From NCBI GenBank assembly GCA_050633785.1, contig JBOEHE010000006.1, positions 8,033 through 72,032 on the forward strand: 64,000 bases of DNA. The letters are read 5' to 3'. Of the stretch, positions 7,946 to 16,533 are shown piece by piece. The DNA is from CALKZN01 sp050633785 (GTDB lineage Bacteria; Pseudomonadota; Gammaproteobacteria; Arenicellales; Arenicellaceae). Every line of letters starts with the position of its first letter. The stretch's first letter is position 1. The notes below the pieces were generated by a model. That model worked only from the letters and a program-made list of their open reading frames with translations. It ran no database searches and was not told the DNA's origin. The translations under genes were made by a program, and so were the position numbers.

Positions 7946-10348
7946 TTAGAACAACCCATTCTGTACATTGCTGGGTTGTTGGTTTGCCGGACCCCTTATG
8001 GTTTCATTGGGGCGGCTTCCGCCATCATCCAGTAGTGAGTTTTGCCGGTTGCTGTTGACAGAATAGTACTCGGGTTGCTGGGAGTCGTTATCTACTCTCG
8101 TTACAATTCCACTGGGTATAGGATATTTCTGCTCAGGAATCGATTTTAGCGCTTCACGCATGTATTCAATCCAGATGGGTAGTGCTGCACGGCCGCCCGA
8201 TTCAGCGCGGCCAAGCGTTTGTGGTCGGTCGAACCCAACCCATACGGTAGTCGCTATTGATGGCGAAAAACCAGAAAACCAGGCGTCTATATAGTCGTTG
8301 GTGGTGCCGGTCTTTCCGGCTAAATCGTTGCGTTCTAAAACCAGCGCTTTTCTAGCTGTGCCAAAGCGAACCACATCTTGCATCATATTGACAGTCAGAA
8401 AGTTGTCTTGTCGGGACATAGCCCTCGGGGCAATGTTTTGAGGGGTGTCATCCTCTAGGTCACATTTGTCGCAGAGTTCGGTTGGCTGGCGTTCAAAAAT
8501 AGTTTCGCCAGAGCGTGATTCAATTTTTTCAATAATATAAGGTTTAACCAGGTATCCGCTGTTTGCCAGTGCGCCATAGGCTGTTGCTATTTCCATGGGG
8601 GTTAAATTGCCTGCCCCAAGTGCAAGGGATAGCGATTTGGGCAAGTAGTCTGGGTTCAAGCCAAACTGACTTATGTAATTTCTGGCGTAGTCGATACCTA
8701 CAGCGCGTAGGAGTCTGACAGAAACAATATTCATTGATTTTGTCAGTGCTTTACGCATCGAAGTTGGGCCATAAAACTTACCTGAGTAATTTTGTGGGCG
8801 CCATACTGTTCCCAGGGATTGGTCCTCTATTACGATAGGAGCTCCACTGATCAATGAAGCGGGCGAGTAGCCTTTTTTCAATGCAGAGGCGTAGATGAAT
8901 GGCTTAATGCCTGAGCCAGGTTGTCGGCGAGCCTGTGTTGCACGGTTATATTTGTTGAAGTAATAATCGAAGCCGCCGGTTAAAGCCAGAATCTTGCCTG
9001 ACTTGGGCGCAATTGACACCAGTGCTCCCTGTATTTGTGGAAGTTGAGAAAGTTTCCACTGTCCATCTGTAACGGGTTTGATGTAAACAATATCGCCTTT
9101 TTTTAAGACAGAGGATACTTTCTTTGGCTTACTGCCAATGACGTTTGCGGTACGATACTTTGCTGCCCAGCCTAAATGCTCTTTATCAATGTTGAGAGTT
9201 TCATTGTGAATATTGAGTAAAGTGGCTTTTTCTGCGCTGACCTCTAAAACGGCTGCGGGAATAATGTCTCTGCTGGCTTGATTTTTTTTCAGTTCTTTTA
9301 CGATTTCTTCTGGATTTAACTCTGTTGATAAAGTGCCAACTGAGCCGCGATAGCCGTGTCGTTGATCATAGGCAAGTAGGCCTGAACGTAATGCTGCATC
9401 TGCCGCTTCCTGTTTGGTGGAGTCGAGACTGGTGTATACGCTAAGCCCTTGCCAATAAGCTTGTTCGCCATATTCTTCCAGCAGAGCGGAACGAACCATT
9501 TCTGCAACATATGGGGCAGAAAGTTCTATCTTTTTGGCGTGTTTGATGGCTGTCAACGGAGCATTTTTTGCACTTTCGAACTGTTGGTCATCAATCCAGT
9601 TGTTTATCTTAAGGCGGTTCAACACATAATTTCTTCTCGCCTTTGCACGTTCAGGATTGCTTATTGGGTTGCTTCTTGATGGTGCTTTGGGCAGGCCGGC
9701 CAGCATCGCTTGTTCTGCCAGGGTTAGCTGGTCGAGTGACTTTCCATAATATACTTCGGCCGCTGCCCCAAAGCCATATGCGCGATGCCCTAGGAAAATT
9801 TTGTTGAAATACAAGCCCAGGATATCTTCTTTGCTCAAAGTGGTTTCGAGTTTGAATGCCAGCATGACTTCACGGAGTTTTCTGCTGTACGTTTGTTCGG
9901 AGCTGAGGAAATAATTTCTGGCTACCTGCATTGTGATGGTGCTTGCGCCTTGCAGGCTGCCCCCGTTGCGGTAGTTACTTATGATAGCGCGGATAATGCC
10001 TTGGATATCGATGCCCGGGTGTGAATAAAAGCGATCGTCTTCACTGGCTAAAACAGCTTTGATAAGGGTATCGGGGACCTTGCTCAGTTCGACGGGTTTT
10101 CTGCGTTCATCACCATATTCTGCAATCAGCTTCTTATCCGCTGAATAAACTCGCAAGGGAATTTTTAATTCGATTTTTTGAATATCTGCCGTCGAAGGTA
10201 AATTCTGGGTTATCAATAATGCGACAAAGCCTCCGAAAATGACGGCAGACATGGTAATGGCGCAAATAAAAGGCGTCAGTATTTTTGTGATTTTTTTTAG
10301 CAATGGTCTGTCTGATTTTATCAATTTGGTTACTAAGTCAAATAACAC
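7946..10348 (-). CDS. mrcA: Penicillin-binding protein 1A, bifunctional peptidoglycan glycosyltransferase/transpeptidase
   Basis: Inner-membrane class A PBP. After a membrane anchor (about residues 25-50), the GT51 domain shows EDDRFYSHPGIDI, QGASTITMQVARN and KEDILGLYFNKIFLG. The transpeptidase domain has the SxxK nucleophile in PGSGIKPF (Ser479, Lys482), SMN for SxN, and KTGT in LAGKTGTTNDY. The C-terminus is a Ser/Asn/Gln-rich tail. The GTG at 10348 is uncertain: the purine-rich AAAAGG abuts it, and TTG codons 8 or 15 residues further in are better spaced alternatives. It is divergent from pilM, as is common in gammaproteobacteria. Confidence 0.95.
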   Translation of the reverse strand: MLFDLVTKLIKSDRPLLKKITKILTPFICAITMSAVIFGGFVALLITQNLPSTADIQKIELKIPLRVYSADKKLIAEYGDERRKPVELSKVPDTLIKAVLASEDDRFYSHPGIDIQGIIRAIISNYRNGGSLQGASTITMQVARNYFLSSEQTYSRKLREVMLAFKLETTLSKEDILGLYFNKIFLGHRAYGFGAAAEVYYGKSLDQLTLAEQAMLAGLPKAPSRSNPISNPERAKARRNYVLNRLKINNWIDDQQFESAKNAPLTAIKHAKKIELSAPYVAEMVRSALLEEYGEQAYWQGLSVYTSLDSTKQEAADAALRSGLLAYDQRHGYRGSVGTLSTELNPEEIVKELKKNQASRDIIPAAVLEVSAEKATLLNIHNETLNIDKEHLGWAAKYRTANVIGSKPKKVSSVLKKGDIVYIKPVTDGQWKLSQLPQIQGALVSIAPKSGKILALTGGFDYYFNKYNRATQARRQPGSGIKPFIYASALKKGYSPASLISGAPIVIEDQSLGTVWRPQNYSGKFYGPTSMRKALTKSMNIVSVRLLRAVGIDYARNYISQFGLNPDYLPKSLSLALGAGNLTPMEIATAYGALANSGYLVKPYIIEKIESRSGETIFERQPTELCDKCDLEDDTPQNIAPRAMSRQDNFLTVNMMQDVVRFGTARKALVLERNDLAGKTGTTNDYIDAWFSGFSPSIATTVWVGFDRPQTLGRAESGGRAALPIWIEYMREALKSIPEQKYPIPSGIVTRVDNDSQQPEYYSVNSNRQNSLLDDGGSRPNETIRGPANQQPSNVQNGLF

Positions 10349-10665
10349 CTTTTGTTGTGTTGGTTGTTTTGCCTTGATTGAGCGTCAATAATAGAGTCTT
10401 TTTTGAGTTTAAAATTGTGACAGAAGTGCGTTGCAGTGTAGGATTGTTCTTTGCTGAGCGCGCACCGTGTCGCTGTTATCTGATCGCTCGAATACTCTTT
10501 GATGTTCACCTGTTAAGACTGTCAAAAGTGTTAATTTTTAATTATAACAAATCTTGGCAGGGCTAATAACCCTAATAACAAATTTGCCAAATAGCTTGGC
10601 AGCGCTATAATTCTCATGTAGATTAATAGAAATGTACGCTAAACCACCGATTTTAAGGGGGATTT
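10349..10665. promoter_or_regulatory. Divergent intergenic region, mrcA / pilM
   Basis: This 317-nt non-coding region carries the pil promoter: TTGCCA (10584-10589), a 16-nt spacer, then a consensus TATAAT (10606-10611), followed by the ribosome site AAGGGGG before the pilM TTG start. An octamer CTTGGCAG occurs at 10553-10560 and again at 10595-10602, 42 nt apart and straddling the -35 element. A short palindrome GCCAA-N5-TTGGC (10586-10600) overlaps the spacer. A small open frame at 10378-10566 has no recognisable product and I do not call it. Confidence 0.7.
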
Positions 10666-11721
10666 TTGAAAATATTCTCATCTAAGTCACAATCAATAGT
10701 CGGAATCGACATTGGTACAAGTGCCGTGAAATGCGCCGAAGTGACCGGCAGTGCTAAGAATGCACGCCTTACCTCATGGGGAATTAACCCTCACTCTGCT
10801 GGAGCTGTCGCTGAAAATACGATTGCTAATGAGGAGGCTGTGGCTGATGCTTTGTCACAGGCATTGCTGAGTTCTGGAGCCAAGAGTGATAATGCAGCTG
10901 TTTCAATTTCTGCTTCGCACGCCATTACTAAAATAATTACAATGCCTATTGATATGAAAGAATCTGAAATTGAAGATCAGATTCAAATCGAGGCTTTGCA
11001 TTTTGTTCCTTATCCAATTGATGAGGTCAACATTGATTTTCATGTTTTGGGTCCATCAGTTGTCAATCCTGAACAGGAATCTGATGTTTTGTTTGCGGCT
11101 TGCCGTAGCGAAATTGTTGATTCTTATACAGGTGTCATTGAAGAGGTTGGTCTGACTCCAATGGCTGTTGATATTGATACATTTGCATTAGAGCGTTTGT
11201 ATCGTTTTCTGAATCCATTTCCACATGGCAAGAAATCTGAAGTTACCGCTTTATTTGACATTGGTGTGGCTAATACACAGCTGATCGTCTTTGACGAAGA
11301 GAAAATGTTGTACACTCGCCAGCAGAATTTTGGTGGTAAACAATTAGTACAATTAATACGCCGTGAATATGGTGTTAACAATGAAGAAGCTGAAGCATTA
11401 GTGGTCTCTGATAGCCCGCCAGATGATATGTATGGCACTATCTATGTACCGTTTTATAAAATGGCAGGTCAGGAATTATCCCGTGCTTTGCAGTTTTTCT
11501 ATTCGTCCAGTTCCCATTCAATGGTACATAACGTTGCGATTACTGGTGGTTGCTCAGCATTGCCAGAATTTTCGGAGCATGTTGGTAAATACTTCGAAGC
11601 GCGGCATCGAGTGCTTAATCCTATGGATAAGATGACTACTTTTGGCGATAAAAATGAGTTAAGTAAATCAATAGGCAGCCTTTCAGTTGCTATTGGTTTG
11701 GCTTTACGAGGATTAAAGTAG
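10666..11721 (+). CDS. pilM: Type IV pilus assembly protein PilM
   Basis: Actin-like cytoplasmic ATPase that docks PilN and forms the inner-membrane alignment platform of the type IV pilus. It is 351 residues, with nucleotide-fold motifs VGIDIGTSAVKCAEV near the N-terminus, TALFDIGVANTQLIVF in the middle, and AITGGCSALPEF near residue 290. The start is a TTG at 10666 with AAGGGGG 4 nt upstream. First gene of pilMNOPQ, with a consensus promoter directly upstream. Confidence 0.96.
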   Translation: MKIFSSKSQSIVGIDIGTSAVKCAEVTGSAKNARLTSWGINPHSAGAVAENTIANEEAVADALSQALLSSGAKSDNAAVSISASHAITKIITMPIDMKESEIEDQIQIEALHFVPYPIDEVNIDFHVLGPSVVNPEQESDVLFAACRSEIVDSYTGVIEEVGLTPMAVDIDTFALERLYRFLNPFPHGKKSEVTALFDIGVANTQLIVFDEEKMLYTRQQNFGGKQLVQLIRREYGVNNEEAEALVVSDSPPDDMYGTIYVPFYKMAGQELSRALQFFYSSSSHSMVHNVAITGGCSALPEFSEHVGKYFEARHRVLNPMDKMTTFGDKNELSKSIGSLSVAIGLALRGLK

Positions 11722-11729
11722 AGGTTTTT

Positions 11730-12305
11730 ATGGCGACTTTGACAAATATCAATTTACTGCCCTGGCGCGAACAACGTCGCAATGAACGTAATAAGCGAAT
11801 ATTGTTTATCTGTGTTTTTGCTTGGGTTCTCACTGGAATTTTAGCGTTTGCAGTAGTGAAGTATTGGGATGGGCGTATTGAGTATCAGCAGGCTCGAAAT
11901 GTTTATTTGAAAAAAGAGATTAAAAAACTCTCTAAAGTCATTAAAGAGATAGAGACCTTAAAAGATAAGCGAAATGCAATTGTTGAGCGAATGGAAGTTA
12001 TTCAATCATTGCAGGAAAATCGAGCTCAAATCGTTCATTTGTTTGATGATGTAGTGAGAAAGTTGCCTTCAGGCGTTTACTTGGATTCAATGAATAAGAG
12101 CGGTTTAAACTTGCAACTCAATGGACGTGCTCAGTCAAATGGGCGTGTATCTGCTTTGATGCGAAACCTGGATTCATCCGATTGGTTTGATAATTCGTCT
12201 CTGAAAGTTGTTGATTTAGTTGACCAACAAGGTGTCTCTATTAGTAAATTTGATATTCAAGTTAGTGAAGAGAACAAGAAAAGCGATGACGAGAACGCCG
12301 AATAA
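11730..12305 (+). CDS. pilN: Type IV pilus assembly protein PilN
   Basis: Bitopic inner-membrane protein. The conserved PilM-binding N-terminal motif INLLPWREQRR is at residues 7-17, followed by a transmembrane segment (about residues 24-45), a coiled-coil stretch rich in Lys and Glu, and a small periplasmic ferredoxin-like domain. At 191 residues it has normal length. It lies 8 nt after pilM and before pilO. Confidence 0.95.
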   Translation: MATLTNINLLPWREQRRNERNKRILFICVFAWVLTGILAFAVVKYWDGRIEYQQARNVYLKKEIKKLSKVIKEIETLKDKRNAIVERMEVIQSLQENRAQIVHLFDDVVRKLPSGVYLDSMNKSGLNLQLNGRAQSNGRVSALMRNLDSSDWFDNSSLKVVDLVDQQGVSISKFDIQVSEENKKSDDENAE

Positions 12306-12339
12306 CACAAGGGTAACACCGTGATTGACAGGAAATACT

Positions 12340-12927
12340 ATGTTTGATGATTTACAAGAAATAGATTGGGGAGACATTGGTTCTTGGCCTAAGTGGGTCA
12401 AGTTTACGGGGGCCGGAATAATTTGCGTTGCTATACTGGCTGCAACTTATTGGTTTCAGGTGAGAAAACAGGTCGAAATTTTGGCGGGTGTTGAACGTCA
12501 GGAAGTCCAGCTGAAAAACGAATTTAAAGAAAAGAAAGCTTTGGCTATTAATTTGGAAGCTTATCGCCTGCAGATGGTTGAGGCTGAACAAACTTTCAGT
12601 GTTTTGAAGGAGCAATTGCCCAGTCAGAATGAGATTCCTGATTTGCTGGTTGACGTGACCCAAGCGGGTTTGTCTCGTGGGCTGAAGTTTGAACAGTTTA
12701 AGCCCGCAGTTGCGGCCTCAGAAGGGTTTTATACGGTTAAACCGGTTAATATCATCGTCAATGGTAGTTATCACCAACTGGCTCAATTTGTCAGTGACGT
12801 TGCAGCACTGCCTCGAATTGTCAATGTTGATAATTTCAAGATAAGTCGACGCGATGAAGGCGATTTGCGCATGAGTGCAATAACCAAGACGTATTACTAT
12901 GAGGAAGACGGGGGGGCTGCTAAGTGA
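12340..12927 (+). CDS. pilO: Type IV pilus assembly protein PilO
   Basis: Inner-membrane partner of PilN; the PilN-PilO dimer links cytoplasmic PilM to the lipoprotein PilP. The 195-residue protein shows a short cytosolic tail, a transmembrane helix (about residues 25-45), a coiled coil, then the PilO domain (QLPSQNEIPDLLVDVTQAG ... VNIIVNGSYHQLAQFVSDV). I placed the start at the ATG at 12340, which has AGGA 7 nt upstream, rather than the in-frame TTG at 12325. Confidence 0.94.
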   Translation: MFDDLQEIDWGDIGSWPKWVKFTGAGIICVAILAATYWFQVRKQVEILAGVERQEVQLKNEFKEKKALAINLEAYRLQMVEAEQTFSVLKEQLPSQNEIPDLLVDVTQAGLSRGLKFEQFKPAVAASEGFYTVKPVNIIVNGSYHQLAQFVSDVAALPRIVNVDNFKISRRDEGDLRMSAITKTYYYEEDGGAAK

Positions 12928-13454
12928 AGGCTTTGAATATGAAAAATGCCATCCTGTTATCGCTGATGGTTTTTCTGACTGCTTGTCAGGACAGATCCAT
13001 GAGCGACTTGAAAAAATTTGTTGAGACAGCTTATCAAGGGCAAAAAGTGCCGATAGAGCCATTGCCTGAAATAAAGCCTTATGAGGGTTTTGTCTATTCT
13101 TCCGAAGATCTGGTTGATCCATTTGACCAAGAGAATATTGCTCCGAAAGTGGATGATGATGCCTCAGAAGATGCGCCTAATGATGATCGGCGAAAAGAAC
13201 TACTGGAAACTTTCCCGCTGGATGGCTTGAAGTTGGTTGGGACTATGGAACGAGAGGGTACTCCATGGATTATCGTTAAAGCACCAGATGGGACTGCTCA
13301 CAGAGTTACTCTTGGTAATTATATGGGGCAAAATTACGGCGAGATTATTGATATCTCACTTGAAGAGCAAAAAATAGAGTTAAATGAAGTAGTTAGAGCA
13401 CCAACTGGCAAGTGGATAAACCAGTCGGTCTATTTAACCGTTGATGATGAATAA
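12924..13454 (+). CDS. pilP: Type IV pilus lipoprotein PilP
   Basis: Inner-membrane lipoprotein that connects PilNO to the PilQ secretin. The signal ends in a lipobox LTAC, with the acylated Cys about residue 21 of the GTG-start form. A disordered acidic linker follows (DDDASEDAPNDDRR), then the C-terminal beta domain (LKLVGTMEREGTPWIIV ... GNYMGQNYGEI). The GTG start at 12924 overlaps the pilO stop. An ATG at 12939 would give a shorter signal with the same lipobox. It overlaps the pilQ open frame at its end. Confidence 0.94.
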   Translation: MKALNMKNAILLSLMVFLTACQDRSMSDLKKFVETAYQGQKVPIEPLPEIKPYEGFVYSSEDLVDPFDQENIAPKVDDDASEDAPNDDRRKELLETFPLDGLKLVGTMEREGTPWIIVKAPDGTAHRVTLGNYMGQNYGEIIDISLEEQKIELNEVVRAPTGKWINQSVYLTVDDE

Positions 13455-13524
13455 AGAGAAGATCAAACCAATGCAACTGCTAATGAATGAGATGGTTGGG
13501 CTTGCAAATTATAGGAAAGTGAGT

Positions 13525-15768
13525 ATGAATGTGATTAATAAAATAGCTAATAAAATGACTGTAAAAGCATTTTTGCATAAAGCCGCATTAATGGCGGTGT
13601 TAGGCTTGGTGTTGTCTTTACCTCAAGTCGCGAATGCTGTTGATTTGAATAAGATTAGATTCACTAAATTGCCTGGTGACAAGGTGCAGATAAATTTGGA
13701 AACTAGTGGGCCGGTATCTAAGCCTGGTGTTTTCAGCACTAATGATCCAGCTAGAATTGCTTTTGACTTTTTTGGAATGAAAAAAGTGTTTGCAGAAAGC
13801 TTGATTAAGGTTGGTGTAGGTGCGGTGGACAGTATTGTAACCGTAGCTACCGATGATCGTACTCGGGTTGTTCTTAATTTGGTGGATAATGCGCCATACA
13901 CCACAGAAGTAACGGATAATGGATTTGTTGTCACCATTAACTCTATTTCTGGGAAAACAGCTAAATTGGGCAACGTGGCGCCAAAGCCATTTGCCAAGCA
14001 ACCAGAAATAGTGTCGAACAAAAAAGTTCAGAAAGTTGACTTCCGACGCTCTGATAATGGTGGTGGTAAAGTTATTGTTGACCTATCGGATCCGTTGACG
14101 TCGGTTGATGTGAGTGAACAGTCAGGCGAAATCATTGTTGATTTTCAATCATCCTCTTTGGAACCGGGTCTTGAAAAACGCTTGGATGTGGCTGATTTTG
14201 CGACGCCAGTAAGTACTGTAGATGTCTTTCAAAATGGCGAAAACGTACGCATGATTCTGGTGCCAAATGGCCGTTATCAGCAAATTTCATATCAGAATGA
14301 AGGTGTTTACACAGTCATCGTCGATCCTTATGTTGAGACTGAAGAAGATAAAGAAAAGGCAGATGAGAATGGTTATCTCGGTGAACGGTTGTCAATTAAC
14401 TTTCAACGTATAGATGTTCGTTCCGCTCTGGCGGTTATCTCTGACTTCACTGGTTTGAATATTGTAACCAGTGATGATGTGCAGGGTGAGTTGACGCTGA
14501 ATTTGAAAGATGTTCCCTGGGATCAGGCATTGGAAGTCATCCTTGAGACAAAGGGATTGGCTAAGCGGGAAAATGGCAGCGTGATTTGGGTTGCTCCTGC
14601 AGATACTATTGCCAAACGTCAGGCAGAACAACTTAAAGCCAATAAGGCGACTTCTTTATTAGAGCCATCTATTACTGAAATTATACAGGTCAATTATGCC
14701 AAAGCAATTGACTTGATTCCTTTGCTTAAGCCTGAAGATTCAATCAGCAAAGATGATTTGGCCGGAGCTTCCAGGTCAGATAACGGGCTTTTGGTTGTCG
14801 ATAAGTCGAGTGAAGATGGTGCTGGTGATTCTTTGTCGAAGCGTTTGGAAATTACAGCAGACGAAAGAACTAACAGCCTTCTAGTGACAACAACAGCAAC
14901 TAATATGCTGGTCATTAAGAATTTGATTAAACAGTTGGATAAGCCTGTACGTCAGGTGATGATAGAAACGCGTATTGTTGAAGCGATCGATACATTTAGT
15001 AAAGAGCTGGGTGTGCGTTTGGGTTTTCAGCGGGTGGCACAAAATGCTCGTTTCCCAGGATCTTCGGATTCTAACTTTGCTGATACCTCTATATCCAGTG
15101 GTACATTAGCTGGCGCAAATGCAATTGATGCCTCTCTGGTTGATGATGCTGATGGGGTCGCTAATGCCAGTGGTGGTAACGGCTTGAATGTTGATCTGGG
15201 TGCCAGTGCTATTGGTACCTTGCAGGCAGCATCCTATGCTTTACAGCTATTTAAAGCGGGCAAAGGGTATGCCAATATTATCAGTCTTGAGCTATCTGCA
15301 TTAGAAGCGGATAACAAAGGTAAAATTGTTGCCAGTCCACGACTGGTAACAGCAAGCCAACAAAAAGCCAGCATCAAGCAAGGTGAAGAACGAGTTTTTG
15401 CTCGTAACGGAAGTGATGGTGAAGCTTTGGTTAAAGAGGCGGTTCTGCAGTTAGAGGTAACGCCACAAATAACTCCAGATGACCGTGTCATATTAGATGT
15501 CAAAATTACTCAAGACTTTTTTGTGAGTGAGTTTGTTGTTAATAAAAAAGAGATTCTGACTCAGGTTTTGGTCGAGAATGGTGAGACGATTGTTATAGGT
15601 GGTATCTATCAGGAATCAAGCTCAAATACAGTAACCAAAGTGCCATTGTTGGGGGATTTGCCATTATTGGGCAATCTGTTCAAGAAAAAGTCAAACGTAA
15701 AGAACCGTACGGAATTAATCATTTTCCTAACGCCGAAAATAATTAACCCGGCTTTAAATCTTGGCTAA
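13525..15768 (+). CDS. pilQ: Type IV pilus outer-membrane secretin PilQ
   Basis: Forms the outer-membrane ring through which the pilus passes. From the ATG at 13525 (AGGA 8 nt upstream) there is a signal peptide ending QVANA. Two AMIN peptidoglycan-binding domains follow (beginning NKIRFTKLPGDKVQI and KVDFRRSDNGG), then an STN/N0 domain (RIDVRSALAVISDFTGLNI), an N1/NHN region, and the secretin core with VPLLGDLPLLGNLF and ELIIFLTPKI near the C-terminus. The frame is open back to 13441, overlapping pilP, but that start lacks a signal at its N-terminus. A Ser/Ala/Asp-rich insertion lies around residues 505-560. A terminator follows. Confidence 0.95.
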   Translation: MNVINKIANKMTVKAFLHKAALMAVLGLVLSLPQVANAVDLNKIRFTKLPGDKVQINLETSGPVSKPGVFSTNDPARIAFDFFGMKKVFAESLIKVGVGAVDSIVTVATDDRTRVVLNLVDNAPYTTEVTDNGFVVTINSISGKTAKLGNVAPKPFAKQPEIVSNKKVQKVDFRRSDNGGGKVIVDLSDPLTSVDVSEQSGEIIVDFQSSSLEPGLEKRLDVADFATPVSTVDVFQNGENVRMILVPNGRYQQISYQNEGVYTVIVDPYVETEEDKEKADENGYLGERLSINFQRIDVRSALAVISDFTGLNIVTSDDVQGELTLNLKDVPWDQALEVILETKGLAKRENGSVIWVAPADTIAKRQAEQLKANKATSLLEPSITEIIQVNYAKAIDLIPLLKPEDSISKDDLAGASRSDNGLLVVDKSSEDGAGDSLSKRLEITADERTNSLLVTTTATNMLVIKNLIKQLDKPVRQVMIETRIVEAIDTFSKELGVRLGFQRVAQNARFPGSSDSNFADTSISSGTLAGANAIDASLVDDADGVANASGGNGLNVDLGASAIGTLQAASYALQLFKAGKGYANIISLELSALEADNKGKIVASPRLVTASQQKASIKQGEERVFARNGSDGEALVKEAVLQLEVTPQITPDDRVILDVKITQDFFVSEFVVNKKEILTQVLVENGETIVIGGIYQESSSNTVTKVPLLGDLPLLGNLFKKKSNVKNRTELIIFLTPKIINPALNLG

Positions 15769-15796
15769 CATTAACCTTAATCCTTTGAGATTATCT

Positions 15797-15826
15797 AAAG
15801 AGGCAGATTATTCTGCCTCTTTTTCG
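15797..15826 (+). terminator. Rho-independent terminator after pilQ
   Basis: AGAGGCAGA (15799-15807) and TCTGCCTCT (15812-15820) form a perfect 9-bp stem with a 4-nt loop, extended by flanking A/T pairs and followed by TTTT. It separates the pil operon from aroK. Confidence 0.9.
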
Positions 15827-15877
15827 TTGTTCCTAGGCTGTTTGTTTTTTATGATCGGCTGATATTAAATACCACGC

Positions 15878-16393
15878 ATGAAAAACATTATTCTAATTGG
15901 CCCAATGGGGTCGGGAAAATCCACAATCGGGCGAATGTTGGCCGAAGAACTGGGCATGAACTTTGTTGATACTGATGAAGAATTGGTAGAGCGAACTGGT
16001 GTTGCCATATCTGTGATATTTGATATTGAAGGGGAAAAGGGCTTTCGTCAGCGTGAAGCTAAACTCATCAGCGAATTGAGTGCTCTTGAGGGGAGTGTCA
16101 TTGCCACCGGTGGTGGAGCGGTTTTGTTGCCAGAAAATCGGTCTTGTTTGCGCGAGTCAGGCTTGGTTGTTTATCTACAGGCTGATATTGAAGTGCTTTA
16201 CGAGCGTACTAAAAACAGCAAAACCCGCCCATTGTTAGTCGGTCAGGATATTCGCAAAAAACTCAGTGAAATTTTGCAGCAACGTGGGAGTCTTTATCTG
16301 GAAACAGCCCATTTAACGGTGAAAACAGGGAAAATGAATGCGAGGCGTATGACAGTTAAAATTGTCTCCAAGGTGCGTGAACAAAATCAATGA
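15878..16393 (+). CDS. aroK: Shikimate kinase
   Basis: Phosphorylates shikimate in the aromatic amino-acid pathway. The 171-residue protein has the P-loop GPMGSGKST (residues 8-16), the DTD shikimate-binding motif (FVDTDEELVERTG), FRQREA, and the TGGGAV Walker-B-like motif, then TRPLL of the lid. aroK normally follows pilQ and is itself followed by aroB and damX; here gltB comes next and aroB is absent from the window. Confidence 0.96.
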   Translation: MKNIILIGPMGSGKSTIGRMLAEELGMNFVDTDEELVERTGVAISVIFDIEGEKGFRQREAKLISELSALEGSVIATGGGAVLLPENRSCLRESGLVVYLQADIEVLYERTKNSKTRPLLVGQDIRKKLSEILQQRGSLYLETAHLTVKTGKMNARRMTVKIVSKVREQNQ

Positions 16394-16533
16394 CGGTAAG
16401 GAATGAGTTCAATGCATTTTGTGCATGAAAGCTCTGGAAAAAATAAGCATATTCTAATATAATAAGCGGCCTTTTCTATTAACCCTCTGGCTTTCCTGGC
16501 CTAAGCGTTAAGCAAAAAACACGAAGAATTGAT

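Noticed and set aside
10378..10566. 62-codon open frame between mrcA and pilM
   Set aside because: No ribosome site, odd composition, and it runs up to the pil promoter region; treated as chance.
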